Source of the DNA: Nocardiopsis flavescens
GTDB taxonomy: Bacteria > Actinomycetota > Actinomycetes > Streptosporangiales > Streptosporangiaceae
Assembly (NCBI RefSeq): GCF_900141985.1
Contig: NZ_FQZK01000001.1
Location: 434,001 to 498,000, forward strand
Direction of reading: 5' to 3'
Length of the DNA stretch: 64,000 bases
Positions 51,155 through 60,113 of the stretch are shown in pieces. A program made the translations under genes and the position numbers. A model generated the notes under the pieces. That model was not told the origin of the DNA and ran no database searches. It worked only from the letters and a program-made list of their open reading frames with translations. Within the stretch, counting starts at the first letter, position 1. Each line of letters begins with the position of its first letter.

Positions 51155-52423
51155 ATGGCCACCGCACCCCACCACCGCGCAGGCCCCCTCACCACCCTGG
51201 CCTACCTCTTCCTCCTCCTCTCCCAGAACGCCGCCGCCCTCCTGCTCATCCCCCTCCTCATCGCCTCAGCCGTCCTCTCCCTCATCTGGATCGGCCTCCC
51301 CTTCATCATCCTCACCGGCCACCTCCTGCGCACCCTCGCCGACAGCCAACGCCGCACCCTCACCCACCTGCACCCCCACCGCCCCGTCCACTCCGGCTAC
51401 CGACCCATGCCGGCCACCGGCATCAACCGCCGCGCCAGCACGATCATCACCGACCCCGCCACCTGGAAAGACCTCCTCTGGCTCATCACCGGAACCCTCA
51501 ACATCCTCCTCATCGCCCTCCCCGCCGCCTTCCTCGTCCACGGCACCTACCAGACCCTGCACGCCCTCACCCTCACCCCCGACCCCGCCCTCTACGGCGC
51601 CTACACCCCCGCCACCACCACCGAACGACTCCTCCTCCTCATCCCCGCCACCCTCCTGCTCACCCTCGGCGCCACCCTCGCCGCCCCCGCCCTACGCCTC
51701 TACACCGCCTTCAACCGCCTCCTCCTCCAACCCTCCGAAAAAGCCCGACTCACCGCCCGCGTCGCCCACCTCGCCACCAGCCGCGCCAACACCATCGACA
51801 CCCAGGCCGCCGAGATCCGCCGCATCGAACGCGACCTCCACGACGGCGCCCAAGCCCGACTCGTCGCCCTGGGCATGCACCTGGGCATGGCCGAACAGAT
51901 CGTCGAGAACGACCCCGCCACCGCCCGCACCATGCTCGCCGAAGCCCGCGAGACCACCCGCACCGCACTCATCGAACTCCGCGACCTCGTCCGCGGCATC
52001 CACCCCCCCGTCCTCGTCGAACGCGGACTCCACGGCGCCGTCCACGCCCTCGCCCTCACCCACCACCTCCCCGTCACCGCCACCATCCGCCTCCCCGGCC
52101 GCCCCGCCGACCCCGTCGAATCCGCCGCCTACTTCGCCGTCGCCGAACTCCTCACCAACACCGCCAAACACGCCGACGCCACCCACGCCTGGGTCCACAT
52201 CAACCACGGCAACGACCGCCTCGTCATCACCGTCACCGACAACGGCCACGGCGGCGCCGACGCCGCCCCCGGCAGCGGACTCTCCGGCATCCGCCGACGC
52301 ATCGACGCCTTCGATGGCACGATGAACATCACCAGCCCCACCGGCGGCCCCACCATCGTCACCCTGGAGATCCCATGCGCGTTGTCATCGCCGAAGACCT
52401 CGCCCTCCTCCGCGAAGGACTGA
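51155..52423 (+). CDS. Membrane sensor histidine kinase (NarL/DesK-type, HisKA_3)
   Basis: A 422-aa kinase. The N-terminal half has membrane segments near residues 15-55, 108-130 and 157-180, forming a small sensor domain. The phosphoacceptor is His229 in ERDLHDGAQARL, followed by the ATP-binding domain (NTAKHADATHAW, DNGHGG, GSGLSGIRRR). ATG at 51155 follows AGAGGAAG. The 3' end overlaps the response regulator gene by 49 bp in another frame. The stimulus is unknown. Confidence 0.94.
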   Translation: MATAPHHRAGPLTTLAYLFLLLSQNAAALLLIPLLIASAVLSLIWIGLPFIILTGHLLRTLADSQRRTLTHLHPHRPVHSGYRPMPATGINRRASTIITDPATWKDLLWLITGTLNILLIALPAAFLVHGTYQTLHALTLTPDPALYGAYTPATTTERLLLLIPATLLLTLGATLAAPALRLYTAFNRLLLQPSEKARLTARVAHLATSRANTIDTQAAEIRRIERDLHDGAQARLVALGMHLGMAEQIVENDPATARTMLAEARETTRTALIELRDLVRGIHPPVLVERGLHGAVHALALTHHLPVTATIRLPGRPADPVESAAYFAVAELLTNTAKHADATHAWVHINHGNDRLVITVTDNGHGGADAAPGSGLSGIRRRIDAFDGTMNITSPTGGPTIVTLEIPCALSSPKTSPSSAKD

Positions 52424-53022
52424 TCAAACTCCTCCAAGCCCACCAGTTCACCGTCGTCGCCGCCGTCGACAACGGACCCGACCTCCACAAGGCCCTCACC
52501 CACCACCGACCCGACGTCGCCGTCGTCGACGTCCGCCTGCCCCCCACCTTCACCGACGAAGGACTACAAGCCGCCATCTCCGCCCGCACCCAGATCCCCG
52601 GCCTGCCCATCCTCGTCCTGTCCCAGCACGTCGAACAGCTCTACGCCCGCGAACTCCTCTCCGACGACACCGGCGGCGTCGGCTACCTCCTCAAAGACCG
52701 CGTCTTCGACATCGGCCAGTTCATCGAAGCCGTCCGCCGCGTCGCCGCCGGCGGCACCGCCATGGACCCCGCCGTCATCTCCCAGCTCCTCGCCCGCCAG
52801 GACAGCCACGGCCCCCTCGGCCAACTCACCCCCCGCGAACGCGAAGTCCTCTCCGAAATGGCCGAAGGCCGCTCCAACTCCGCCATCGCCGGACGCCTCT
52901 ACATCACCGAAAAAGCCGTCAGCAAACACATCAACAACATCTTCACCAAACTCGACCTCCCCCCCTCCTCCGACGACAGCCGCCGCGTCCTCGCCGTCCT
53001 CGCCTACCTCAACGGCCAGTAG
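52375..53022 (+). CDS. NarL/FixJ-family response regulator
   Basis: This 215-aa protein has a receiver domain with the acidic pair at residues 7-8 and phosphoacceptor Asp52 (VVDVRLPP), and a LuxR-type HTH at the C-terminus (LTPREREVLSEMAEGRSNSA, about 147-166). It is the partner of the overlapping histidine kinase. ATG at 52375 follows CTGGAGA. Confidence 0.95.
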   Translation: MRVVIAEDLALLREGLIKLLQAHQFTVVAAVDNGPDLHKALTHHRPDVAVVDVRLPPTFTDEGLQAAISARTQIPGLPILVLSQHVEQLYARELLSDDTGGVGYLLKDRVFDIGQFIEAVRRVAAGGTAMDPAVISQLLARQDSHGPLGQLTPREREVLSEMAEGRSNSAIAGRLYITEKAVSKHINNIFTKLDLPPSSDDSRRVLAVLAYLNGQ

Positions 53023-53032
53023 AAACACCGAA

Positions 53033-53063
53033 GGGCCCCGGGGGAACAACCACCCCAGGGCCC
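53033..53063. terminator. Bidirectional hairpin between response regulator and AMP-binding gene
   Basis: GGGCCCCGGGG (53033-53043) and CCCCAGGGCCC (53053-53063) pair at 10 of 11 positions with a 9-base loop, between the two convergent stops. Confidence 0.65.
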
Positions 53064-53076
53064 CGCACACCACCGC

Positions 53077-55062
53077 CTACTGCTCCCGACGCACCCGGTA
53101 CAACCCGTCGATCTCCTCCGAGAACGCCCGCAGCACCGCCTCACGCCGCAACTCCCCCGACGGATGCACCAACCCCGACTGCACCGTGAACTCCTCCGCC
53201 AGCACATGGAACGACCGCACCGCCAACGGCCGCGGCACACTCCGGTTCGCCTCGTACACCAACCCCTGCACCTCCCGCAGCAGATCCCGGTCCCCCGCGA
53301 TCTCCTCCGGCGCCATCGACAACGGCCGCCCGTTCACCAGACGCCAGTACTCCAACTGATCCCGCACCAACGTGATCAGCGCACTCGCGAAAGGCCGCCC
53401 CTCCACGATCACCAACACCTGGCTGATCAACGGATGCGAACGCAACCGCGCCTCGAACCCCGCCACCAGCTCCGCGTCCGACACCTCCGGCGGATCCACC
53501 GGCTCCTCCACCACCACCGGCAGCGCCACCGTCACATCCGGCTCCGGCACCGGACGCTCCACCTCCACCGGCTCCTCCACCAGCGGAACCCCCTCCAACA
53601 CCCCGGCCTCCTCCACCGGGCCCACACCCCCCGCCCGGAACCGCACCGGCAACTCCTCCACCGCCGCCTGCACCCGCAGACGACCCGTCACCGACACGAA
53701 CCCGTCACCGTCCACCGAACCCGCGAACCCCGTCGCCAGCCACCCCTCACGAAACGCCGACGCCGTCGACGACTCCTCACCCCAGTACCCCGAGAACACC
53801 CCGCCCCCGCGCACATGGGCCTCGCCCTCCCGCGACACCCACACCTCACGCCCCTCCAGCGCACGCCCCACCGAACCCGGCACCCGCGCCCCCACCGCGT
53901 TCGCCGCGAACAGCCCCCCGGCCTCCGCCGTACCGAACACCTGCACCACCGGGATCCCCACACCCGCGTAGAACGAGTCCAACCGCGCCGCCAGCCCCCC
54001 GCCCCAGCACACCGCCAGATGCACGCGATCCCCCAACATCTCGCGCACCTTCGCGAACTGCCAGTCGTACATCGACCGCGACAACCGCTGCCACGCCCCC
54101 TTCTTCGGCGAACGGTCGAACTGCACCGCCGCGTCCACCGCCGAATTGAACGTCCCCAGCGAATCCCACCCCGTCGACCGCGCGCTCCCCCGCTCCCCCT
54201 CGAAGACCGACTCCAGCACCCCCGCCCCGCACACCAGCACCGACGGCCGGAACGCCCGCACCCGGTCCAGGAACCGCCCACCGCCCCCCAACCCCAGCCG
54301 CACCCGGCCCGCCACACACGCCAACAGCGTCGCCAACCCCGGCACCTGCGACAACGCCGCATCCGACAGCGCCGACGCCCTACCCGGACCCAGCTCCGCC
54401 ACCCGCGGACCCAACCGGTCCACCGCGTCCGCCGCACCCGACAGCAGCGCCCCGTGCGACAGCGCCACACCCCGCACCCACCGCGACACCGTCGTCACCG
54501 GGTACAGCACCACCGCCATGTCCCCCGGCACCGTCGCATCCCGACGGAACCGCACCGACGAGGCGTCCATGTACGCACCCAGCGACACGATCTCCGCCAA
54601 CCCAGGCTCGAACCGCCACACACGGCCCAGATCCGGCAGCTCCCGCTGCAACGCACCCAGCACCCGCAGCGAACCCTCACCCTCCACCACCGCCGCCGCA
54701 GGACGCGTCTGACGCACCGCGTGCACCACACGCTCCGGAGCCGCCGACACCGGCAACGGCACCAGCACCCCCCGCACCGACCACACCGCGAACGCCAAAC
54801 GCACCCAGTCCAGGTGATCGGCGCACATCACCAGCACCCGGTCACCCTCACCCACCCCGGCCGCCACCAACCCCTTGGCCACACCCGTCACATCCGTGGC
54901 GAAAGCACCCGCACTCACGGCGGACCACCGCCCCCGGCGCCCCTCCTCCGGCACCGAGAACAGCTCCGCGTGCGCATCGTCGGTCGCCATCTCGTAGACC
55001 AGGTCGCTCAAACCCGACAACCCCCGGGCCCATCCCCCGCGACCGACACCCGCCTCGCCCAT
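53077..55062 (-). CDS. Degenerate acyl-CoA synthetase-like (AMP-binding) protein
   Basis: A 661-aa protein with the overall layout of FadD15-type long-chain acyl-CoA synthetases. The catalytic motifs have decayed: the P-loop region reads YPVTTVSRWVRGVALSH (about 187-203) instead of TSGTTGxPKG; the A5 motif reads FGTAEAGG instead of YGxTE; the hinge GRxKE region reads GRLRVQAAVEELP. An acidic Pro/Val/Glu linker of about 50 residues (about 495-545) has been inserted before the C-terminal subdomain. Adenylation activity is doubtful; a binding or regulatory role is more likely. Start uncertain: ATG 55062, or GTG 55143. Confidence 0.75.
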   Translation of the reverse strand: MGEAGVGRGGWARGLSGLSDLVYEMATDDAHAELFSVPEEGRRGRWSAVSAGAFATDVTGVAKGLVAAGVGEGDRVLVMCADHLDWVRLAFAVWSVRGVLVPLPVSAAPERVVHAVRQTRPAAAVVEGEGSLRVLGALQRELPDLGRVWRFEPGLAEIVSLGAYMDASSVRFRRDATVPGDMAVVLYPVTTVSRWVRGVALSHGALLSGAADAVDRLGPRVAELGPGRASALSDAALSQVPGLATLLACVAGRVRLGLGGGGRFLDRVRAFRPSVLVCGAGVLESVFEGERGSARSTGWDSLGTFNSAVDAAVQFDRSPKKGAWQRLSRSMYDWQFAKVREMLGDRVHLAVCWGGGLAARLDSFYAGVGIPVVQVFGTAEAGGLFAANAVGARVPGSVGRALEGREVWVSREGEAHVRGGGVFSGYWGEESSTASAFREGWLATGFAGSVDGDGFVSVTGRLRVQAAVEELPVRFRAGGVGPVEEAGVLEGVPLVEEPVEVERPVPEPDVTVALPVVVEEPVDPPEVSDAELVAGFEARLRSHPLISQVLVIVEGRPFASALITLVRDQLEYWRLVNGRPLSMAPEEIAGDRDLLREVQGLVYEANRSVPRPLAVRSFHVLAEEFTVQSGLVHPSGELRREAVLRAFSEEIDGLYRVRREQ

Positions 55063-55268
55063 GACCACAGACCACTCATCCTCAAGCCGCGTCGAAGAAC
55101 CACGGACCACACCGGCCCGCACATGAAAGACATCCCGCACCAAGGGGAAATAGTGCCCCTACAATGCCCAACCACCCCCACCCACGGCAACATGGAGAGA
55201 CCCACAAACACCGAGGCCCCACGACCCCCGCAACATGGGGTCATGGGGCCACCGGCCACCCGCACACA

Positions 55269-56543
55269 TCACACCCGCGCACGCACCGCCGCACGCACCG
55301 TCCACACGAACGCCGCACCCGACAGCACTGCGGCACCCACCATCACCGCCGACATGCTCACCAGCGACGCCTGACCCGACGGGGTCAACCCCGCCAGAGC
55401 CGCCACACCACCGCCCAGCGCGAACTGCAACGCACCCATCAGCGCCGACGCCGTCCCCGCCACCGCGGCCGGCTGACCGTCCAACGCCGTCACCGTCGCA
55501 TTGGGCATGATGAACCCCGTACTGAACATCATCAGCGCCAACAGACCCACCACCAGCCACAACGACGCGGCACCCACCAACGCCGACACCAGCAGACCCG
55601 ACACCGCCGACAGACCCACCACCAGGCCCAGACCCAGACGCCGCAACGTCTCCATCCGACCCACCAGGAACCCGTTCACCTGCGTACCCGCCAACATCCC
55701 CAGCGAGTTCACCGCGAACAGCCACGCATACGTCTGCGCCGACAGCCCCAACTCCTGCTGCGCCACGAACGAGAACGCCGACACGTACGTGAACAACATC
55801 CCGAAACTCAGACCCAGCGTCAGCACCGGACCCACGAACCTCGGCTGACGCACCAGCGAGGCCACCGTCCGCGCCAGCGCCCGCGGACCCTGCGCCCGCC
55901 GCTCACCCGCCGGCAGCGACTCCGGCAGCCACACCAGCACCAGCACGAAGCTCACCGCCGACATCGCCGCCAGCACCCAGAAGCTCAACTGCCACGGACC
56001 CACCAGCAGCAGCTGCGCACCCGCCAGCGGAGCCAGCAGCGGAGCCAGCATCATCACCAGCGCCAGACGCGAGAAGAACCGCACCGCGTCATCGCCCTTG
56101 AACAGGTCGCGCACCACCGCACGCGAGATCACCGCACCCGCGGCACCCGCCACACCCTGCACGAACCGCAGCACCACGAACAGCGTCACATCCGGCACGA
56201 ACACGCACAGCACCGACGTCACCGTGAACACCGCACCGCCCACCAGCAGCGGACCCCGCCGCCCCCAGGCGTCACTCATCGGACCGATCACCAGCTGGCC
56301 CACGGCCAGCCCCAGCATGATCGACGTCAGCGTCAGCTGGATCTGCGCCTCCGAGGCCCGCAGGTCCTCGGAGATCAGCGGAAAGGCCGGCAGATACATG
56401 TCGGTCGCCAGCGGGCCGACCGCCGCCAGCACACCCAGCACCAGGACGAGCAACACCACCGACCGCCGGGCACGCGGAACCCGCGGCGCGCCGTCGGCCG
56501 CCACCGGCCGGGTTGCCGTGTCAGGGGAGTTCGGGGACTGCAC
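55269..56543 (-). CDS. Bcr/CflA-type MFS drug exporter (DHA1)
   Basis: A 424-aa protein with about 12 membrane helices. TDMYLPAFPLISEDL and GPMSDAWGRRGPLL (motif A) are typical of Bcr/CflA exporters (bicyclomycin, chloramphenicol). I chose GTG at 56543 because GGAG lies 6 bases upstream; longer frames would add a basic, unconserved stretch. No regulator gene is directly beside it. Confidence 0.9.
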   Translation of the reverse strand: MQSPNSPDTATRPVAADGAPRVPRARRSVVLLVLVLGVLAAVGPLATDMYLPAFPLISEDLRASEAQIQLTLTSIMLGLAVGQLVIGPMSDAWGRRGPLLVGGAVFTVTSVLCVFVPDVTLFVVLRFVQGVAGAAGAVISRAVVRDLFKGDDAVRFFSRLALVMMLAPLLAPLAGAQLLLVGPWQLSFWVLAAMSAVSFVLVLVWLPESLPAGERRAQGPRALARTVASLVRQPRFVGPVLTLGLSFGMLFTYVSAFSFVAQQELGLSAQTYAWLFAVNSLGMLAGTQVNGFLVGRMETLRRLGLGLVVGLSAVSGLLVSALVGAASLWLVVGLLALMMFSTGFIMPNATVTALDGQPAAVAGTASALMGALQFALGGGVAALAGLTPSGQASLVSMSAVMVGAAVLSGAAFVWTVRAAVRARV

Positions 56544-56718
56544 AGGCCACTCCAAAGGATCTCGACGGGATCGAGGAAGAGGTTCGGACACAAGGGGGAC
56601 CCCGGTGCGTGGGAGCGCACCCGAAAGAGGGGGGCCACTCCATACCAACACCGGGGCCCCCGGAAAATCTCCTCCATTAACCCCGAAATGCCTGTGACAT
56701 CCGTTACGGCACGACTCG

Positions 56719-57153
56719 CTACCGTACGAGCCGGTCCAGCAACCGCTCCACCTCCACCGCCGGATCCTCCGTCAGACCCCCGTGGATCGGCCCCGGCTGC
56801 ACGATCGTGCTCCGCGGCGCCGTCAGCCACCGGAACCGCCGCCCCGGCCGCTCACGGCCCGCCGCACCCGCCGCCGCACCCCCCAGGCACAGCGCCTCCA
56901 CCGCGGCCAGCGCACGCCGCACCCCGGCCACGTCCACCCCCGGCGCCAGCGCCAGCAGACGCGCCTCGTCCACCTCCACCCGGGCCGCCAGGAACGCCCG
57001 TTCCTGGCAGTACAGGATCACCCCGGCGTTCACGCACTCCCCGCGCTCCACGCACGGCACCACCCGCAGCAGCGCGTACTCGAACACCGCGCGGTCCCGC
57101 TCCTCGCCGACCCGGCCCGTCGTCACCGCGTCGCTGTACCTGGGCGCGCTCAC
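56719..57153 (-). CDS. DUF3037 family protein
   Basis: A 144-aa protein with FEYALLRVVPCVERGECVNA and VNAGVILYC, the characteristic N-terminal region of DUF3037; the rest is Ala/Leu-rich and helical. Molecular function unknown. GTG at 57153 overlaps the stop of the HipA-like kinase gene by 4 bases; DUF3037 and HipA-like genes are regularly paired in actinobacteria, so the two products probably act together. Confidence 0.82.
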   Translation of the reverse strand: MSAPRYSDAVTTGRVGEERDRAVFEYALLRVVPCVERGECVNAGVILYCQERAFLAARVEVDEARLLALAPGVDVAGVRRALAAVEALCLGGAAAGAAGRERPGRRFRWLTAPRSTIVQPGPIHGGLTEDPAVEVERLLDRLVR

Positions 57154-57914
57154 CGCCCCACCTCCGGCAGCCACCCGCGGTCCGCCACCCGCGCGCACAG
57201 GTGGCGCACGTACGCCTCCCGCACCGCCGCCGGCGAGTCGAACCCCGGCTCCCCCTCCAGCCACGCGTCGGGCACCAGGCCCACCACCTCCCGCAGCAGC
57301 TCCGCGGTCACCAGCGGCGCGAACGCCGCGTCCGCGGCGGCCAGGTCCGGCGAGAACGGCAGCAGCACGTGGTCGGAGGCGTCGTAGGCGCGGCCGACGA
57401 AGCGGTCCGCGCCCGCCCACGCGTGGTGGAAGATCAGCGTCGCCCCGTGGTCGATCAGGTACGGCTCCCCGTGCCACACCACCATGTTCGGGTTGCGCCA
57501 CGACCGGTCCACGTTGCCGGTCAGCGCGTCGAACCACAGCACCCGGCCGGCGAACACGGAGTCAACCTCGAAGGCCAGCGGGTCGAACCCCAGCGAGCCC
57601 GGCAGGAAGTCCATCCCGAGGTTGGCGCCGCCGCTCGCCTTGAGCAGCTCCTGCACCTCCTCGTCGGGCTCCCCGCGCGCGATCACCGCGTCGAAGTCCA
57701 GCACGGCCAGCTCCGGGACGGGCAGCCCCAGCGCACGCCCCAGCTCTCCGGCGATGACCTCGGCGACCAGGGTCTTGCGCCCCTGGCCGGCCCCGATGAA
57801 CTTCACGACGTACATGCCGAGGTCGTCGGCCTCGACGAGTCCGGGCAGCGAACCGCCCTCGCGCAGCGGTAGGACGTACCGCGTGCCTGTCACTTCCTTC
57901 AGCGCCTTCACCAC
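57150..57914 (-). CDS. HipA-like kinase family protein
   Basis: This 254-aa protein matches the HipA-like kinase group. It has a nucleotide-binding strand YVVKFIGAGQG (about 35-45), a catalytic-loop-like stretch LTGNVDRSWRNPNMV and a DFG-like LIDHG. HipA kinases phosphorylate a tRNA synthetase in toxin-antitoxin systems, but this short, HipB-less branch is paired with DUF3037 instead and its target is unknown. The start is the GTG at 57914, one codon before another GTG; no strong ribosome site. Confidence 0.82.
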   Translation of the reverse strand: MVKALKEVTGTRYVLPLREGGSLPGLVEADDLGMYVVKFIGAGQGRKTLVAEVIAGELGRALGLPVPELAVLDFDAVIARGEPDEEVQELLKASGGANLGMDFLPGSLGFDPLAFEVDSVFAGRVLWFDALTGNVDRSWRNPNMVVWHGEPYLIDHGATLIFHHAWAGADRFVGRAYDASDHVLLPFSPDLAAADAAFAPLVTAELLREVVGLVPDAWLEGEPGFDSPAAVREAYVRHLCARVADRGWLPEVGR

Positions 57915-58058
57915 GCCGACCAGCCTAGGACCCCGGCGCCCCTTCCCCTCACCGGCAGAGCCCCCTCCCGGGCCCGCTACGGGCCCCTGGGCGCCCTCCC
58001 GCCGTCCTGCCCCGCGGGAGCGACACGCCGAAACCTTTCTGACCAGGGGCTATGTAGT

Positions 58059-58142
58059 GAGTGTGCGGCGTAGCCGCACTCCATTCTCTTTTGACGTGTG
58101 CTTTTATAGAAAAGCTCCGCCGCCTTTACGACGTAGATTTAC
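58059..58142 (+). ncRNA. Two-hairpin non-coding element, copy B
   Basis: Hairpin 1 pairs GTGCGGC (58063-58069) with GCCGCAC (58073-58079) around GTA, with extra GAG/CTC pairing outside. Hairpin 2 pairs GCTTTT (58100-58105) with AAAAGC (58110-58115). One base later comes CCGCCGCCTTTAC, two bases, then CGTAGATTT (to 58140), matching copy A at 47282-47379. Hairpin 2 differs in sequence but keeps the fold, which suggests structural constraint. It lies in the 269-bp gap before the kinase-like membrane gene, in a strikingly AT-rich patch. Confidence 0.5.
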
Positions 58143-58183
58143 TGAGGTGCACGCAGAAGGAGCGCGCGCCCGGCCGGGCCGGG

Positions 58184-58891
58184 TCAGAGGTTGTCCTGCG
58201 GGTCCTCGCTCCAGCCCTCCTCGCCCTCCCCGGGCGTGGGGACGATCGGGGTCGTGGGACTCCCCTCCCCTTCCTGCCCCTCGGTGGGCTCGCCGTCCTC
58301 ACCCGGCTCCCCCGGCGGCCCCTCCTCCGGCACCGGCTGCCCCGGCGCGGGCATCTCCGGCGGCGGGAACTGGAGCATGAACCAGTACAGCAGCGCCACC
58401 AGCGCCAGGATCAGCAGCAGGACCGCGGCCAGGCCGCCGATCAGCCACCAGTTGCCGCGCCCCTCCTCCACCGCGCTGTCGCGGCGGCCCGCCCACGGCG
58501 CCCACGGCACCGCCGGGCCCGCGCGCCGGCCCGCCCAGTGCGGCATCACCACCGGGCCCCGCGCCGCGACGCGCCCGGGGCGCCCCGCCCGCTCCAGGAA
58601 CCGCGCGGCGCCCTCTCCCCCGCCGGGGACCGCCACCCACAGCACCGAGCGCCCCTGCGTGCGCGCCGCCAGCACGCCGGTGTCGGCCCGCACGGCGTCG
58701 GCGAACCTCTCCCGGGCCTGCGGGTCGGCCACCGCGCCCGGGTTCAGCACGGCCACCTCCACCGGCGCGCCCTCGCGGTCGCTCCCCAGGTACACCACGC
58801 CCAGCGCGGACTCCCCCGTCCGGCCCCGGAGCCGGTAGGCGCCCAGCTGGCGCGGATCGCCCGCGTTCAATCCCATCACGGGAGCCGTCAC
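58184..58891 (-). CDS. Membrane protein with a truncated Ser/Thr-kinase-like N-terminus
   Basis: A 235-aa protein. Residues about 11-40 (LGAYRLRGRTGESALGVVYL) look like the beginning of a PknB-type kinase, including a damaged Gly-rich loop, but no HRD or DFG motif follows. A transmembrane helix (about residues 150-172, NWWLIGGLAAVLLLIL) precedes an acidic Pro/Glu/Gly-rich extracytoplasmic tail. I prefer GTG at 58891, preceded by a G-rich site; longer starts exist to 58996. Divergent from the MoxR operon, so possibly an envelope accessory protein. It should not be called an active kinase. Confidence 0.65.
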   Translation of the reverse strand: MTAPVMGLNAGDPRQLGAYRLRGRTGESALGVVYLGSDREGAPVEVAVLNPGAVADPQARERFADAVRADTGVLAARTQGRSVLWVAVPGGGEGAARFLERAGRPGRVAARGPVVMPHWAGRRAGPAVPWAPWAGRRDSAVEEGRGNWWLIGGLAAVLLLILALVALLYWFMLQFPPPEMPAPGQPVPEEGPPGEPGEDGEPTEGQEGEGSPTTPIVPTPGEGEEGWSEDPQDNL

Positions 58892-59042
58892 GCCCCCACC
58901 CCCCATCTCCCGCGTCCGCTCCGTCCCCTTCGGCGCGTTGTGCACCGGTCCGATGCTCCCGGAGCGGGTAGTCTCGCCCACAGGTGAGTGATCCACAACC
59001 TATCCGGCGCCCCGGCGGGGCGCCGTGCCTGGAAGGCGGAAC

Positions 59043-60107
59043 ATGGCACAGACCTCACCCGGCAATGGCGCGTCCCCCTCGGGTTCCGAGGGCGCCCCGG
59101 GCGAGCCCACCAGGCTGCTGCGCGCCGCGCTGCACGAGGTGTCCACGGTCATCGTGGGCCAGGAACGGATGGTGGAGCGCTCCCTGATCGCCCTGGTGGC
59201 CAAGGGCCACTGCCTCATCGAGGGGGTGCCCGGCATCGCCAAGACCCTGGCGGTGTCCACCCTGGCCAAGGTGACCGGGGGCTCCTTCGCCCGCGTGCAG
59301 TTCACCCCGGACCTGGTGCCCTCCGACATCGTCGGCACGCGCATCTACCACCCCTCCACCGAGCAGTTCGACGTGGAGCTGGGACCGGTGTTCGCCAACT
59401 TCGTCCTGGCCGACGAGATCAACCGGGCCCCCGCCAAGGTGCAGTCGGCCCTGCTGGAGGTCATGGCCGAGCGGCAGGTCTCCCTGGGCGGGACCACCTA
59501 CCCCCTCCCCTCCCCGTTCATCGTCATCGCCACACAGAACCCGGTGGAGTCCGAGGGCGTCTACCCGCTGCCCGAGGCCCAGCGCGACCGGTTCCTGATG
59601 AAGGTCGAGGTCGGCCACCCGCGGGCGCACGAGGAGATGGAGATCCTGCGGCGGATGTCCACCGACCCGCCCACCGCCCACCAGGTCCTGGACCCGGTGA
59701 CCCTGGGCGAGCTCCAGGCCGACGCCGAGCGGGTGCACGTCCACCAGCTCATCGCCGACTACGTGGTGCGCCTGGTGATGGCCACCCGCGAGCCCGAGGC
59801 CCACCAGATGCCCGACCTGCGCGGGGTCCTGGAGGTCGGGGCGAGCCCGCGGGCCACCCTGGGCCTGGTGGCCGCCGCGCGCGCCCTGGCGCTGCTGCGC
59901 GGGCGCGACTACGTGCTGCCCGACGACGTGCGGGTCCTGGCCCGCGACGTCATCGCGCACCGCCTGGTGCTCACCTTCGACGCCCTGGCCGACGGGGTGA
60001 CCGCCGTCCAGGTCGTGGACCGCATCCTGGCCACGGTGCCCGCGCCGCGGGTGATCTGGGACGAACCCCCCAGCGGGGAGACCGCCTCGTTCGCCGTGCA
60101 GAGGTGA
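59043..60107 (+). CDS. MoxR-family AAA+ ATPase
   Basis: A 354-aa AAA+ chaperone-like ATPase: Walker A GVPGIAKT, Walker B VLADEINRAPAK, sensor 1 VIATQNPVE, and PLPEAQRDRFL. MoxR proteins work with DUF58 and VWA proteins encoded next to them to mature or assemble other proteins. ATG at 59043 has GGAAGGCGG upstream; an ATG at 59025 would add six residues. The DUF58 gene follows after 6 bp. Confidence 0.95.
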   Translation: MAQTSPGNGASPSGSEGAPGEPTRLLRAALHEVSTVIVGQERMVERSLIALVAKGHCLIEGVPGIAKTLAVSTLAKVTGGSFARVQFTPDLVPSDIVGTRIYHPSTEQFDVELGPVFANFVLADEINRAPAKVQSALLEVMAERQVSLGGTTYPLPSPFIVIATQNPVESEGVYPLPEAQRDRFLMKVEVGHPRAHEEMEILRRMSTDPPTAHQVLDPVTLGELQADAERVHVHQLIADYVVRLVMATREPEAHQMPDLRGVLEVGASPRATLGLVAAARALALLRGRDYVLPDDVRVLARDVIAHRLVLTFDALADGVTAVQVVDRILATVPAPRVIWDEPPSGETASFAVQR

Positions 60108-60113
60108 GGCCCC

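Noticed and set aside
58184-58996. Annotating the membrane protein as a serine/threonine kinase
   Set aside because: Only the N-lobe beginning is recognisable; the catalytic loop and metal-binding motifs are absent.
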